Origin: Marinobacterium sp. xm-d-530
Lineage (GTDB): Bacteria; Pseudomonadota; Gammaproteobacteria; Pseudomonadales; Balneatricaceae
Assembly (NCBI GenBank): GCA_949499045.1
Contig: CATEEE010000003.1
Location: forward strand, 1-5,803
Direction of reading: 5' to 3'
Length of the DNA: 5,803 nt
Part shown: positions 1 through 5,803 of the stretch, in pieces
Numbering within the stretch: position 1 is the stretch's first letter
Layout: each line of letters opens with the position of its first letter
Notes under the pieces: model-generated
Seen by the model: the letters and a program-made list of their open reading frames with translations, nothing else
The model's database searches: none
What the model was told of the DNA's origin: nothing
Translations under genes and position numbers: made by a program

Positions 1-1898
1 CGGTTGTAGTTGTCTTGACCATGTAAACGTCGAGACTCTGCATAGGTCATGTAGAGCTTCTGCATGGCACGAGTGATACCGACATAACAGAGGCGGCGCT
101 CCTCTTCTAAGCGCCCGGGCTCTTCGGCCGACATGCTGTGTGGGAACAGACCCTCCTCCATACCGCATAGGAAGACCAGTGGGAACTCTAGGCCTTTGGC
201 TGAGTGAAGCGTCATCAATTGTACGCTGTCGGTATTGGGATCCGCTTGTGATTCACCTGCGTCCAACGCGGCCTGGTCAAGGAATGCAGCTAACACCGAC
301 GGGAATTCAGGGTTCTCCTCTTGGGACCACTGCTGCTCAAACTGACGCGCTGCGGTGACAAGCTCTTCCAAGTTCTCAATACGTGATTGCGCTTTTTCAC
401 CTTTCTCTTTTTCGTGGTGAGCAATCAACCCGGAGAAGCGAATGGTATGATCTGTCCGCTCTTGCAGCGACGCCTCTTCAGTATCAACGGCCAGTTGATT
501 GACCAGATCTAGGAAAGCCTGCAGAGCATTTCCAGCACGTGCCGGCAGTTTCTTGTGCTCGATGATCTCGTTCGAAGCACGCCACATCGAGATGCCTTGG
601 CTACGAGCGTATTCGCGTACCTCTTCAATAGTACGGGTGCCGATGCCGCGGGTCGGGACGTTAATAACGCGTTCCATCGCTGTATCGTCATCGCGGTTGG
701 CTATTAATCGCAAGTAGGCGAGGGCGTTTTTAATCTCTAAGCGTTCATAGAATCGTTGGCCGCCGTAGATTCGATAGGGAATCGCGGCACGAATCAGCAT
801 CTCTTCAAGCACACGAGACTGTGCGTTGGAACGGTAGAGAATGGCGCTTTCGTCACGACGGTTGCCGTCCGACACCCACTGTGCGATGCGATCGACAATA
901 AATCGTGCTTCATCCTGTTCGTTGAATGCCGCATAGAGGCTGATCGGGTCGCCCTGATTGCCATCAGTCCACAGCTCTTTACCAAGACGTCCAAAATTAT
1001 TACGAATGACGGCATTGGCCGCCGACAGAATGTTGTCGGTTGAGCGGTAGTTCTGCTCTAGCTTGATCGTCTTCAGCCCACCAAAGTGTGCTTCTAGGTT
1101 TTGAATGTTCTCAATACGAGCGCCACGCCAGCCATAAATCGACTGATCGTCATCGCCCACGGCCATCAGTTTGTGTTCACCCTGACAGAGCAGACGCAAC
1201 CAAGCGTATTGAATGGCGTTGGTGTCTTGGAACTCGTCAACCAAGACGTAACGGAAGCGCTCTTTATAGTGTTGCAACAGTTGAGGGTTCTTATCGCGCA
1301 GTAGTTCTAGGCAGCGTAATAGCAGTTCACCAAAATCGATCATGCCGCCACGATCACAGGCCTGTTCATAAGCTTCATAGACACGTATTAACGTGTCTTG
1401 TACCAAATCACCCGTACGTTCTAGATGTTTGCTGCGCAGCCCTTCATCTTTCTGAGCGTTGATGTACCACTGAATCTGTTTCGGTGGCCAACGTGAATCG
1501 TCTAATCCCATCTCTTTAGAGATGCGTTTTACCAAACGTAGCTGGTCGTCGGAGTCCATGATCTGGAAGTTCTCACGCAATCCGGCTTCTTGCCAGTGCG
1601 AGCGTAATAGTCGATGTGCCAAGCCATGGAAAGTGCCAACCCACATGCCGTGCACATTGACATTGAGCAGGCTTTCGATGCGCCCACGCATCTCCTTAGC
1701 GGCCTTGTTGGTAAACGTAACTGCCAATATCGAGTAGGGTGAAATCTGCTCGGCTTCAATCAACCAAGCGATTCGGTGAACTAAGACACGTGTCTTGCCT
1801 GAACCTGCACCTGCCAGTACCAAAAGGTTGCTGATATCTGCGGTGACTGCTTCACGCTGCGCATCGTTAAGGGAGTCGATAATGTGAGTTACATCCAT
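1..1898 (-). CDS. uvrD: DNA helicase II UvrD, partial (N-terminal 632 residues)
   Basis: Superfamily 1A 3'-5' DNA helicase of nucleotide excision repair and methyl-directed mismatch repair; cytoplasmic and ATP-driven. I read this frame codon by codon across most of its length and found no stop or frameshift. Visible in order: Q-motif LNDAQREAV (10-18); Walker A AGAGSGKT (29-36, K35 as in E. coli); motif Ia in VTFTNKAAKEM (60-70); motif II DEFQDTN (221-227, D221/E222); motif III VGDDDQSIYGWRGA (247-260); motif IV EQNYRS (281-286); motif V around VQLMTLHSAKGLEFP (559-573); motif VI VGITRA (606-611). The E. coli protein has 720 residues, so about 90 C-terminal residues, including the Tudor-like tail, lie off the left edge. 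MDVTHIIDSLNDAQRE aligns with the E. coli N-terminus (MDVSYLLDSLNDKQRE), which fixes the start. No good Shine-Dalgarno precedes it; GAGCAG lies about 12 bases upstream. UvrD is preferred over Rep or PcrA because of the near-continuous match to E. coli UvrD. Confidence 0.97.
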   Translation of the reverse strand, partial: MDVTHIIDSLNDAQREAVTADISNLLVLAGAGSGKTRVLVHRIAWLIEAEQISPYSILAVTFTNKAAKEMRGRIESLLNVNVHGMWVGTFHGLAHRLLRSHWQEAGLRENFQIMDSDDQLRLVKRISKEMGLDDSRWPPKQIQWYINAQKDEGLRSKHLERTGDLVQDTLIRVYEAYEQACDRGGMIDFGELLLRCLELLRDKNPQLLQHYKERFRYVLVDEFQDTNAIQYAWLRLLCQGEHKLMAVGDDDQSIYGWRGARIENIQNLEAHFGGLKTIKLEQNYRSTDNILSAANAVIRNNFGRLGKELWTDGNQGDPISLYAAFNEQDEARFIVDRIAQWVSDGNRRDESAILYRSNAQSRVLEEMLIRAAIPYRIYGGQRFYERLEIKNALAYLRLIANRDDDTAMERVINVPTRGIGTRTIEEVREYARSQGISMWRASNEIIEHKKLPARAGNALQAFLDLVNQLAVDTEEASLQERTDHTIRFSGLIAHHEKEKGEKAQSRIENLEELVTAARQFEQQWSQEENPEFPSVLAAFLDQAALDAGESQADPNTDSVQLMTLHSAKGLEFPLVFLCGMEEGLFPHSMSAEEPGRLEEERRLCYVGITRAMQKLYMTYAESRRLHGQDNYN

Positions 1899-1925
1899 AG
1901 TGTCGCACTGCTCAAAAAGAGAAAT

Positions 1926-1945
1926 TACTGAATGGGCGTACAGTA
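1926..1945 (-). promoter_or_regulatory. LexA (SOS) box controlling uvrD
   Basis: The palindromic frame TACTG-N10-CAGTA is present: CTG at 1928-1930, ten bases, CAG at 1941-1943, with TA on both outer sides. This equals the outer arms of the gammaproteobacterial LexA consensus (CTG-N10-CAG); the middle is GC-richer than the usual TATATATATA, leaving 14 of 20 positions matching. The site lies 28-47 bases upstream of the uvrD start codon and overlaps its predicted -10 box, the normal geometry for repression. E. coli uvrD is a known SOS gene with a LexA site in the same place, so the assignment rests on both sequence and context. Confidence 0.75.
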
Positions 1946-1970
1946 TACGCACAATTATTATTGGAGTCTT
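1942..1970 (-). promoter_or_regulatory. Predicted sigma-70 promoter of uvrD
   Basis: On the minus strand a -10 hexamer TATACT (1942-1947; 5 of 6 to TATAAT) follows a weak -35 AAGACT (1965-1970) with a 17-base spacer. Transcription would begin near 1935, inside the LexA box, leaving an untranslated leader of roughly 35-40 bases before uvrD. The -10 is convincing and the -35 poor, so basal activity may be modest. Confidence 0.5.
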
Positions 1971-1997
1971 GGCATTCCTACGAAGCAAACTTACACT
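1969..1997 (+). promoter_or_regulatory. Predicted sigma-70 promoter of the CofD/YvcK-like gene
   Basis: A -35 hexamer TTGGCA (1969-1974; 5 of 6 to TTGACA), a 17-base spacer and TACACT (1992-1997; 4 of 6 to TATAAT) point rightwards. Transcription would start near 2004, about 25 bases before the ATG at 2030. The -35 shares two bases with the uvrD -35 on the other strand, so the two promoters sit back to back. This is a pattern match only. Confidence 0.4.
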
Positions 1998-2029
1998 GGG
2001 ATGATAAATCCACTTTGATCGAGTAGTGA

Positions 2030-3199
2030 ATGTCTCTTTCTGCTGAACAAATGACGGCCCATTCGGCTGAGTATGAATCCAACCCCGATGCCGGACCTAA
2101 ATTACTTTTTTTTAGTGGCGGCACTGCGTTGAATGGTCTCTCTCAAGTATTAAAGCGTTATACCCACAACTCCATTCATTTAGTGACTCCTTTTGACTCT
2201 GGCGGTAGCTCCGCTGTATTACGTGAAGCATTTGATATGCCTGCGGTGGGCGATCTGCGTTCCAGAATGATGGCGTTAGCTGACGCTTCACTCGCCGGTT
2301 ACCCTGAAGTGACAGAGTTATTTGCCTACCGCTTACCGACTGATGAACCACCGTCTGTGTTGCGCAATAGGGTAGAGGCGATGCAACAGCGCAAAGAGAG
2401 TCGCGTCCAGTCCATTCCTGAACCAATCCAAAGCATTATTTGTGATTTTTTAAACTACTTTCTTGAATCAGCACCTAAGGATTTTGATTTTAGACGAGCC
2501 AGTATTGGCAATCTAATTTTGGCCGGGGGCTATCTAAGCCATAATCGATCTTTGGATCCCATTGCTCTTCTGTTCAGTCGTTTGATTCACGTAAGAGGCC
2601 AGGTGCGCACCATTACCGATGAGTGTGGTGAGCTGAAAGTGACAACAGAGAGCGGGCGAGAGATCATCGGACAACACCTGATGACAGGCAAAGAGTCCCA
2701 GCCTTTAAATGAGCGCATCACTTCACTTGATCTTCTCTTGCCAAAGGACTCTAAATCGCTTTTGGCTGATCAAGAGAGAAGTTGGATAAATTCAGCGGAT
2801 CTCATTGTCTTTCCACCAGGCAGTTTTTACAGCAGTATTTTGGCTAACCTACTCCCCAAAGGGGTGGGCAAAGCCATTATGGATAACCCCGCTAGCAAAG
2901 TTTATGTCCCGAATTTAGGCAATGACCCTGAACAATTTGGTATGACACTGCAGGGGCAGATTGAGCAGTTGGAACGCTTTGTTGCTCGCGATGCAGGCGT
3001 TGTTTTGCAAGGTAGAGAGGAGCGTTGTATCGATATTTTGTTGACCGATGCAACGCTGTTGAGTGGCATCGATGCGGAGTTTCTAACCTGGCTTGATAAG
3101 CGAGGTATTCAGTTTTTGAATGTTGATCTGGCGAATCTTGAACGGCCAGATCGCTACGATGAGATCAAGTTGGCGGAAGCTTTATTATCGCTGGCATAG
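2030..3199 (+). CDS. CofD/YvcK-superfamily protein, GAK-system CofD-like type
   Basis: Complete 389-residue soluble protein with no signal peptide or membrane segment. It shows the family skeleton: glycine-rich loop FFSGGTALNGL (27-37), PFDSGGSS (54-61, cf. ADDGGSSG in YvcK), VGDLRSRMMALAD (73-85, cf. PGDIRNCLVALAD), GNLILAGG (160-167), LFSRLIHVRGQV (181-192), ADLIVFPPGSFYSSILANLL (256-275, cf. ADLIVLGPGSLYTSIL) and KVYVPNLGN (290-298). CofD transfers phospholactate in coenzyme F420 synthesis; YvcK/YbhK bind UDP-sugars and affect cell-wall and gluconeogenic growth. From memory, the phrases SGGTAL and THNSIHLVTPFDSGGSS are typical of the 'GAK system' CofD-related subfamily, whose reaction is unknown. 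Compared with YvcK there is extra, mostly helical sequence at about 104-156, and the His of the YvcK HSxGN motif is replaced (ASIGN, 157-161). The ATG at 2030 has a GAG six bases upstream; Met8 is a weaker alternative. It is divergent from uvrD and convergent with thrB, so it is probably monocistronic. A true F420 CofD is unlikely: no other F420 gene is visible. Confidence 0.82.
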   Translation: MSLSAEQMTAHSAEYESNPDAGPKLLFFSGGTALNGLSQVLKRYTHNSIHLVTPFDSGGSSAVLREAFDMPAVGDLRSRMMALADASLAGYPEVTELFAYRLPTDEPPSVLRNRVEAMQQRKESRVQSIPEPIQSIICDFLNYFLESAPKDFDFRRASIGNLILAGGYLSHNRSLDPIALLFSRLIHVRGQVRTITDECGELKVTTESGREIIGQHLMTGKESQPLNERITSLDLLLPKDSKSLLADQERSWINSADLIVFPPGSFYSSILANLLPKGVGKAIMDNPASKVYVPNLGNDPEQFGMTLQGQIEQLERFVARDAGVVLQGREERCIDILLTDATLLSGIDAEFLTWLDKRGIQFLNVDLANLERPDRYDEIKLAEALLSLA

Positions 3200-3203
3200 A
3201 TTG

Positions 3204-3255
3204 CCAGGTCAGACCCATTATTGCGCACAGGTGTAGGACCTCTGGTCTGACACCT
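3204..3255. repeat. REP-like imperfect inverted repeat between convergent genes
   Basis: GTCAGACC (3208-3215) pairs perfectly with GGTCTGAC (3244-3251), an 8-bp stem. Allowing a two-base bulge, the outer AGGT (3206-3209) can instead pair with ACCT (3252-3255). Inside the loop a small AGGT/ACCT hairpin (3229-3232 with 3238-3241) can form. No T-run follows on either strand, so it is not a classical intrinsic terminator, although it could act as a bidirectional 3'-end stabiliser or weak terminator for both flanking genes. The GGTCAGACC/GGTCTGACC arms resemble palindromic repeats that I recall being scattered in many gammaproteobacterial genomes near REP-associated transposases. That link is inference. 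Confidence 0.5.
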
Positions 3256-3280
3256 CTCTGTCAAATGTTGGAATTCGTTC

Positions 3281-4246
3281 TTACAACTGACTCGGCGAAT
3301 CAATCCGGTGCATCAGCACCTTCTTAAACTCATCCGGATCTTTCAAAGTCTTATCGCTGCCATTACCCTGTTGGGCATCGACCCAAGGCTCTAGTCGTGA
3401 CAGCCAGAAACGCATCGCGGCGGTGCGAGTTAGCTGTGGCCAAACCGTATGCTCATCTGTCGTGAATGGACGAATCGCTGAGTAGGCTTTCAATAGGGCC
3501 TGTTCTTTAACCGGATCGATCTGTAGATTCTCATCTAAACACCAATCATTGGCGATAATGGCTAGGTCATACAGCCAATAAGCCGATGCGGCGTTGTAGA
3601 TATCCAGAATCGCGGTTAGCTTGTCTTCATGGAACAGCGCGTTGTCGTGGAAAAGATCGCCGTGCGTGATGCCCATTGGTAGGTTGGTGTAGGTGTCGCG
3701 TAGCTCATCAAAACGCGCAACCTCTTCTGAGAGTAGCTCTCGAGACTGCGAATCAATGAAAGGCGCGAGTCGTTCACTCTCTCTGCGCCACCAAAATACT
3801 CCACGGTGCGCCTGACGCTTTAGATAAAAATCGTTAGAGGCTTGGTGGTAGTGTGCCAGGGCCGTACCGATTTGAGCGCAGTGATTCGCTGTCAGCCGTT
3901 CACGTTTCAAGTGCGCACCAGGGTAGCGAGGCTGAATAATGGCCGGTTTTTTTGAGATCTGTTTCAGACCAATGCCGTTGAGATCTTCGATAGCATAAGA
4001 GACGGGTACATTGCGCTTAGCTAGCCAACTGCCCAGCTCAACAAAAAACGGTACCTCATCTCTATCAAGCTCTTCAAAGAGAGTGAGTACATACTCCGAC
4101 TGTACACCACTCTTTTCAGTGGTTAAGAAAAAGTTGGTGTTTTCGATACCGCCGTCAATGCCTTTCAGTGCCACGGCTTGGCCAAGATCAAAATCAGCGA
4201 GCAGTTTGTCGAGGTCGGTGTCTGACACCTGGGTATATACAGCCAT
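3281..4246 (-). CDS. thrB: Homoserine kinase, APH-fold type (EC 2.7.1.39)
   Basis: Complete 321-residue cytosolic kinase that phosphorylates L-homoserine with ATP to O-phosphohomoserine, the substrate of threonine synthase. It belongs to the aminoglycoside-phosphotransferase/choline-kinase fold family, not the GHMP kinase family of E. coli ThrB. Visible: N-terminal MAVYTQVSDTDLDKLLADFDLG, typical of this ThrB family; nucleotide-loop region GIDGGIENTNFF (29-40); YVLTLFEE (52-59) with no obvious lysine; PAIIQPRYPG (101-110); catalytic loop HGDLFHDNALF (195-205, D197 the likely base, N202 a metal ligand); the DFG-equivalent LDIYNA (214-219, D215); and YDLAIIANDWC (226-236). Length is normal for the family. 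The ATG at 4246 has a GAG about 11 bases upstream and matches the family N-terminus; the upstream ATG at 4256 is out of frame. It is transcribed away from polA, a neighbour it also has in Pseudomonas-type genomes. An antibiotic phosphotransferase is very unlikely given the whole-length ThrB pattern. Confidence 0.93.
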   Translation of the reverse strand: MAVYTQVSDTDLDKLLADFDLGQAVALKGIDGGIENTNFFLTTEKSGVQSEYVLTLFEELDRDEVPFFVELGSWLAKRNVPVSYAIEDLNGIGLKQISKKPAIIQPRYPGAHLKRERLTANHCAQIGTALAHYHQASNDFYLKRQAHRGVFWWRRESERLAPFIDSQSRELLSEEVARFDELRDTYTNLPMGITHGDLFHDNALFHEDKLTAILDIYNAASAYWLYDLAIIANDWCLDENLQIDPVKEQALLKAYSAIRPFTTDEHTVWPQLTRTAAMRFWLSRLEPWVDAQQGNGSDKTLKDPDEFKKVLMHRIDSPSQL

Positions 4247-4273
4247 GGTTGGTTCTCATTGATCGGGTGCTAT

Positions 4274-4299
4274 CTGCTGCTAAAGCTTGGGTGCAGCAG
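4274..4299. other. GC-rich hairpin in the thrB-polA intergenic region
   Basis: CTGCTGC (4274-4280) and GCAGCAG (4293-4299) form a perfect 7-bp stem around a 12-base loop. No T-run follows on the minus strand, and only GCTTTTG follows on the plus strand, so a terminator role is weak. If thrB transcription starts near 4304 the hairpin would be at the very 5' end of its mRNA, where such stems can protect from decay or modulate expression. It could also be a protein-binding palindrome serving either promoter. Confidence 0.45.
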
Positions 4300-4310
4300 C
4301 GCTTTTGTCT

Positions 4311-4339
4311 ATGATTGTGTGCCTTGCTTAAAAATACAA
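4311..4339 (-). promoter_or_regulatory. Possible thrB promoter (weak)
   Basis: Minus-strand TTGTAT (4334-4339) and AATCAT (4311-4316; 4 of 6 to TATAAT) are 17 bases apart. The -35 matches only its first three bases. It is the best pair I found upstream of thrB and would start transcription just before the hairpin. I see no run of Thr/Ile codons or leader peptide that would suggest threonine attenuation. Confidence 0.25.
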
Positions 4340-4340
4340 T
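4335..4340 (+). promoter_or_regulatory. Possible -10 box of polA
   Basis: TACAAT matches TATAAT at 5 of 6 positions and lies 12 bases before the polA ATG. No acceptable -35 occurs at 16-18 bases, and there is no TG extension. If used, the start site near 4347 would leave a leader of only about six bases. The real promoter may instead lie further upstream, on the thrB side. Confidence 0.3.
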
Positions 4341-4352
4341 AGATATCTTATT

Positions 4353-5803
4353 ATGACCGACACAAAAGCCCCCGTAGTTCTCGTTGATGGCTCCTCTTAT
4401 CTGTTCCGTGCCTTTTTTGCTTCACAACAGGCTGATTTAAGAACATCCGATGGACGACCAAGCGGTGCAGTGCGACTGGTCACCTCAATGATGCGCAGTC
4501 TCTTAAAGAGTTATCCAAACTCTCCTGTGGCGGTCATCTTCGATGCGAAAGGCAAGACTTTTCGTGATGAGATCTATCCTGAATACAAAGCACAACGCCC
4601 ACCGATGCCTGATGATCTACGTGAGCAAATTGAGCCGGTGCACAACATCATCAAAGCGATGGGGTTGCCACTGTTAGTGGAAGAGGGTGTCGAAGCGGAT
4701 GACGTGATTGGAACGCTGGCGCGCCAAGCTGAGGCGCACAACTTAGATGTTGTGATCTCAACGGGCGATAAAGATATGGCGCAGTTGGTTGATGACAAAG
4801 TCACTCTAATCAACACCATGACTGACACCAAAATGGATCGTGAAGGTGTGGTTGAGAAGTTTGGTATACCCCCTGAATTGATCATCGACTATCTCGCACT
4901 GATGGGCGACAAGGTCGATAACATTCCTGGTGTGCCAGGCGTGGGTGAAAAGACAGCACTGGCGCTCCTTCAAGGTATTGGCGGTATCAGCGATCTCTAC
5001 CAAAATCTCGATAAGATCGCTGATCTAACTTTCCGCGGTTCTAAAACTATGGCTAAGAAGCTTGAAGAGCATCGTGAAGCCGCTGAGCTCTCTTACCTGT
5101 TGGCCACGATTAAAACGGACGTTGAGCTGTCGATATCGCTGTCAGATGTACATTTGCCGCAACCTGATAACGCTTCGTTGATTGAGCTGTTTAAGGATTA
5201 CGAGTTCCGCTCTTGGGTGGCTCTATTAGAGGGACCTGATGGGCAGTCGGCTCAAGACTCTTCAGCGTCAAACGAGCCAGTAACTCCCAAACCTGTCGTT
5301 GAACGCCACTACGAGACCATTTTTGATCAAGCGACAGCCGATGCTTGGTTCGCAAAACTGCGTGAAGCCGGCACCTTTGCCTTTGATACCGAAACCACTA
5401 GCTTGAACTATATGGAAGCGCAATTGGTGGGTGTCTCATTCTGTTGTGAGGCAGGCAAAGCGGCCTACCTGCCATTGGGCCATGATTACGTTGGTGTCCC
5501 CGAGCAGGTTAACTTTGATTGGGCATTGGCTGAGCTTAAGGCTCTGCTTGAGGATGCATCCCTCAACAAGGTAGGTCAGCACATTAAGTATGATATTAAC
5601 GTGCTGGCGCGTTACGGCATCCATGTTCAAGGTGTATCAGCCGACACGATGTTGGAGTCCTACGTTCTGAACAGCACCGCCACACGCCATGATATGGATA
5701 GCTTGGCCAAGTTCTATTTAGACGAGAGTACCATCAGTTTTGAAACGTTAGCGGGCAAAGGTAAGAAGCAGCTCACCTTTAATCAGATCGAGATTGAACA
5801 GGC
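4353..5803 (+). CDS. polA: DNA polymerase I, partial (N-terminal 483 residues)
   Basis: Pol I fills gaps after excision repair and removes RNA primers from Okazaki fragments. The fragment carries the 5'-nuclease (FEN-like) domain at about 1-300: LVDGSSYLFRAF (10-21, D12 metal ligand), FDAKGKTFRDEIYPEYKAQRP (63-83, D64), EGVEADD (111-117), TGDKD (137-141) and the helix-hairpin-helix region GDKVDNIPGVPGVGEKTA (185-202). A polar linker follows at about 294-318, then the DEDD 3'-5' exonuclease domain: Exo I FDTET (344-348, D345/E347) and Exo II HIKYD (410-414, D414), followed by SADTMLESYVLNS. Both Exo motifs are intact, so proofreading is expected, unlike some Pol I lineages that lost it. Exo III and the whole polymerase domain lie beyond the right edge; the full protein should have about 920 residues. 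An in-frame TAA at 4329 and no other ATG, GTG or TTG between it and 4353 fix the start, despite the lack of a Shine-Dalgarno. Confidence 0.97.
   Translation, partial: MTDTKAPVVLVDGSSYLFRAFFASQQADLRTSDGRPSGAVRLVTSMMRSLLKSYPNSPVAVIFDAKGKTFRDEIYPEYKAQRPPMPDDLREQIEPVHNIIKAMGLPLLVEEGVEADDVIGTLARQAEAHNLDVVISTGDKDMAQLVDDKVTLINTMTDTKMDREGVVEKFGIPPELIIDYLALMGDKVDNIPGVPGVGEKTALALLQGIGGISDLYQNLDKIADLTFRGSKTMAKKLEEHREAAELSYLLATIKTDVELSISLSDVHLPQPDNASLIELFKDYEFRSWVALLEGPDGQSAQDSSASNEPVTPKPVVERHYETIFDQATADAWFAKLREAGTFAFDTETTSLNYMEAQLVGVSFCCEAGKAAYLPLGHDYVGVPEQVNFDWALAELKALLEDASLNKVGQHIKYDINVLARYGIHVQGVSADTMLESYVLNSTATRHDMDSLAKFYLDESTISFETLAGKGKKQLTFNQIEIEQ

Noticed and set aside
756..1043. Plus-strand open frame of 95 codons, and similar frames at 140-358, 499-717 and 1088-1462.
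   Set aside because: All are antisense to the uninterrupted uvrD frame and show no recognisable protein features.
2112..2426. Minus-strand open frame of 104 codons inside the CofD-like gene.
   Set aside because: It is a shadow of a well-supported coding frame, with low-complexity translation and no motif.
3204..3255. Intrinsic terminator for the convergent genes.
   Set aside because: The stem is long-looped and no T-run follows on either strand, so I list it as a REP-like repeat instead.
4217..4229. Near-perfect palindrome GGTGTC-T-GACACC, sharing 11 bases (GTCTGACACCT) with the intergenic repeat at 3245-3255.
   Set aside because: It lies in the thrB coding start and is explained by the conserved VSDTD residues. 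A shared 11-mer is expected by chance in a window this size.
3281..4246. Possible aminoglycoside phosphotransferase (resistance gene), because of the HGDLFHDN motif.
   Set aside because: The whole-length pattern, N-terminus and polA neighbour fit APH-fold homoserine kinase; there are no resistance-cassette features.
4574..5003. Minus-strand open frames (Ser-rich translation) inside polA.
   Set aside because: They are antisense to the conserved 5'-nuclease domain; the Ser-rich composition is typical of antisense reading.

Overview
The window looks like chromosomal DNA of a gammaproteobacterium with roughly balanced base composition. The UvrD and PolA fragments follow the Escherichia coli proteins almost motif for motif. 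The homoserine kinase is the APH-fold type familiar from Pseudomonas and relatives, and an SOS box of gammaproteobacterial type sits before uvrD. A marine Oceanospirillales/Pseudomonadales-like host is my best guess, but the genus cannot be read from the sequence.

Layout, left to right. (1) 1-1898, minus strand: the first 632 codons of uvrD (DNA helicase II), with the C-terminus beyond the left edge. (2) 1899-2029: a divergent promoter region with a CTG-N10-CAG LexA-type operator over the uvrD -10 box and a back-to-back promoter candidate for the next gene. (3) 2030-3199, plus strand: a 389-residue CofD/YvcK-superfamily protein that most resembles the CofD-like protein of the poorly understood 'GAK system'. 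(4) 3200-3280: a short gap between convergent genes holding a REP-like imperfect inverted repeat. (5) 3281-4246, minus strand: complete thrB (homoserine kinase). (6) 4247-4352: a second divergent promoter region with a 7-bp GC-rich hairpin. (7) 4353-5803, plus strand: the first 483 codons of polA (DNA polymerase I), covering the 5'-nuclease domain and most of the 3'-5' exonuclease domain; the polymerase domain is beyond the right edge.

Functionally, uvrD and polA are partners in nucleotide excision repair: UvrD removes the incised oligonucleotide and UvrB/C, and Pol I fills the gap. UvrD also acts in mismatch repair. ThrB makes O-phosphohomoserine for threonine synthesis. The CofD/YvcK-like protein has no known link to these genes, and no GAK-system partner lies within the window. 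Each gene appears to be its own transcription unit, because orientation alternates at every boundary.

There are no mobile elements, CRISPR arrays, tRNAs or rRNAs. Three of the four genes are ordinary housekeeping genes. The points most worth following are the solitary GAK-type CofD-like protein, the SOS operator with overlapping divergent promoters, and the REP-like element.
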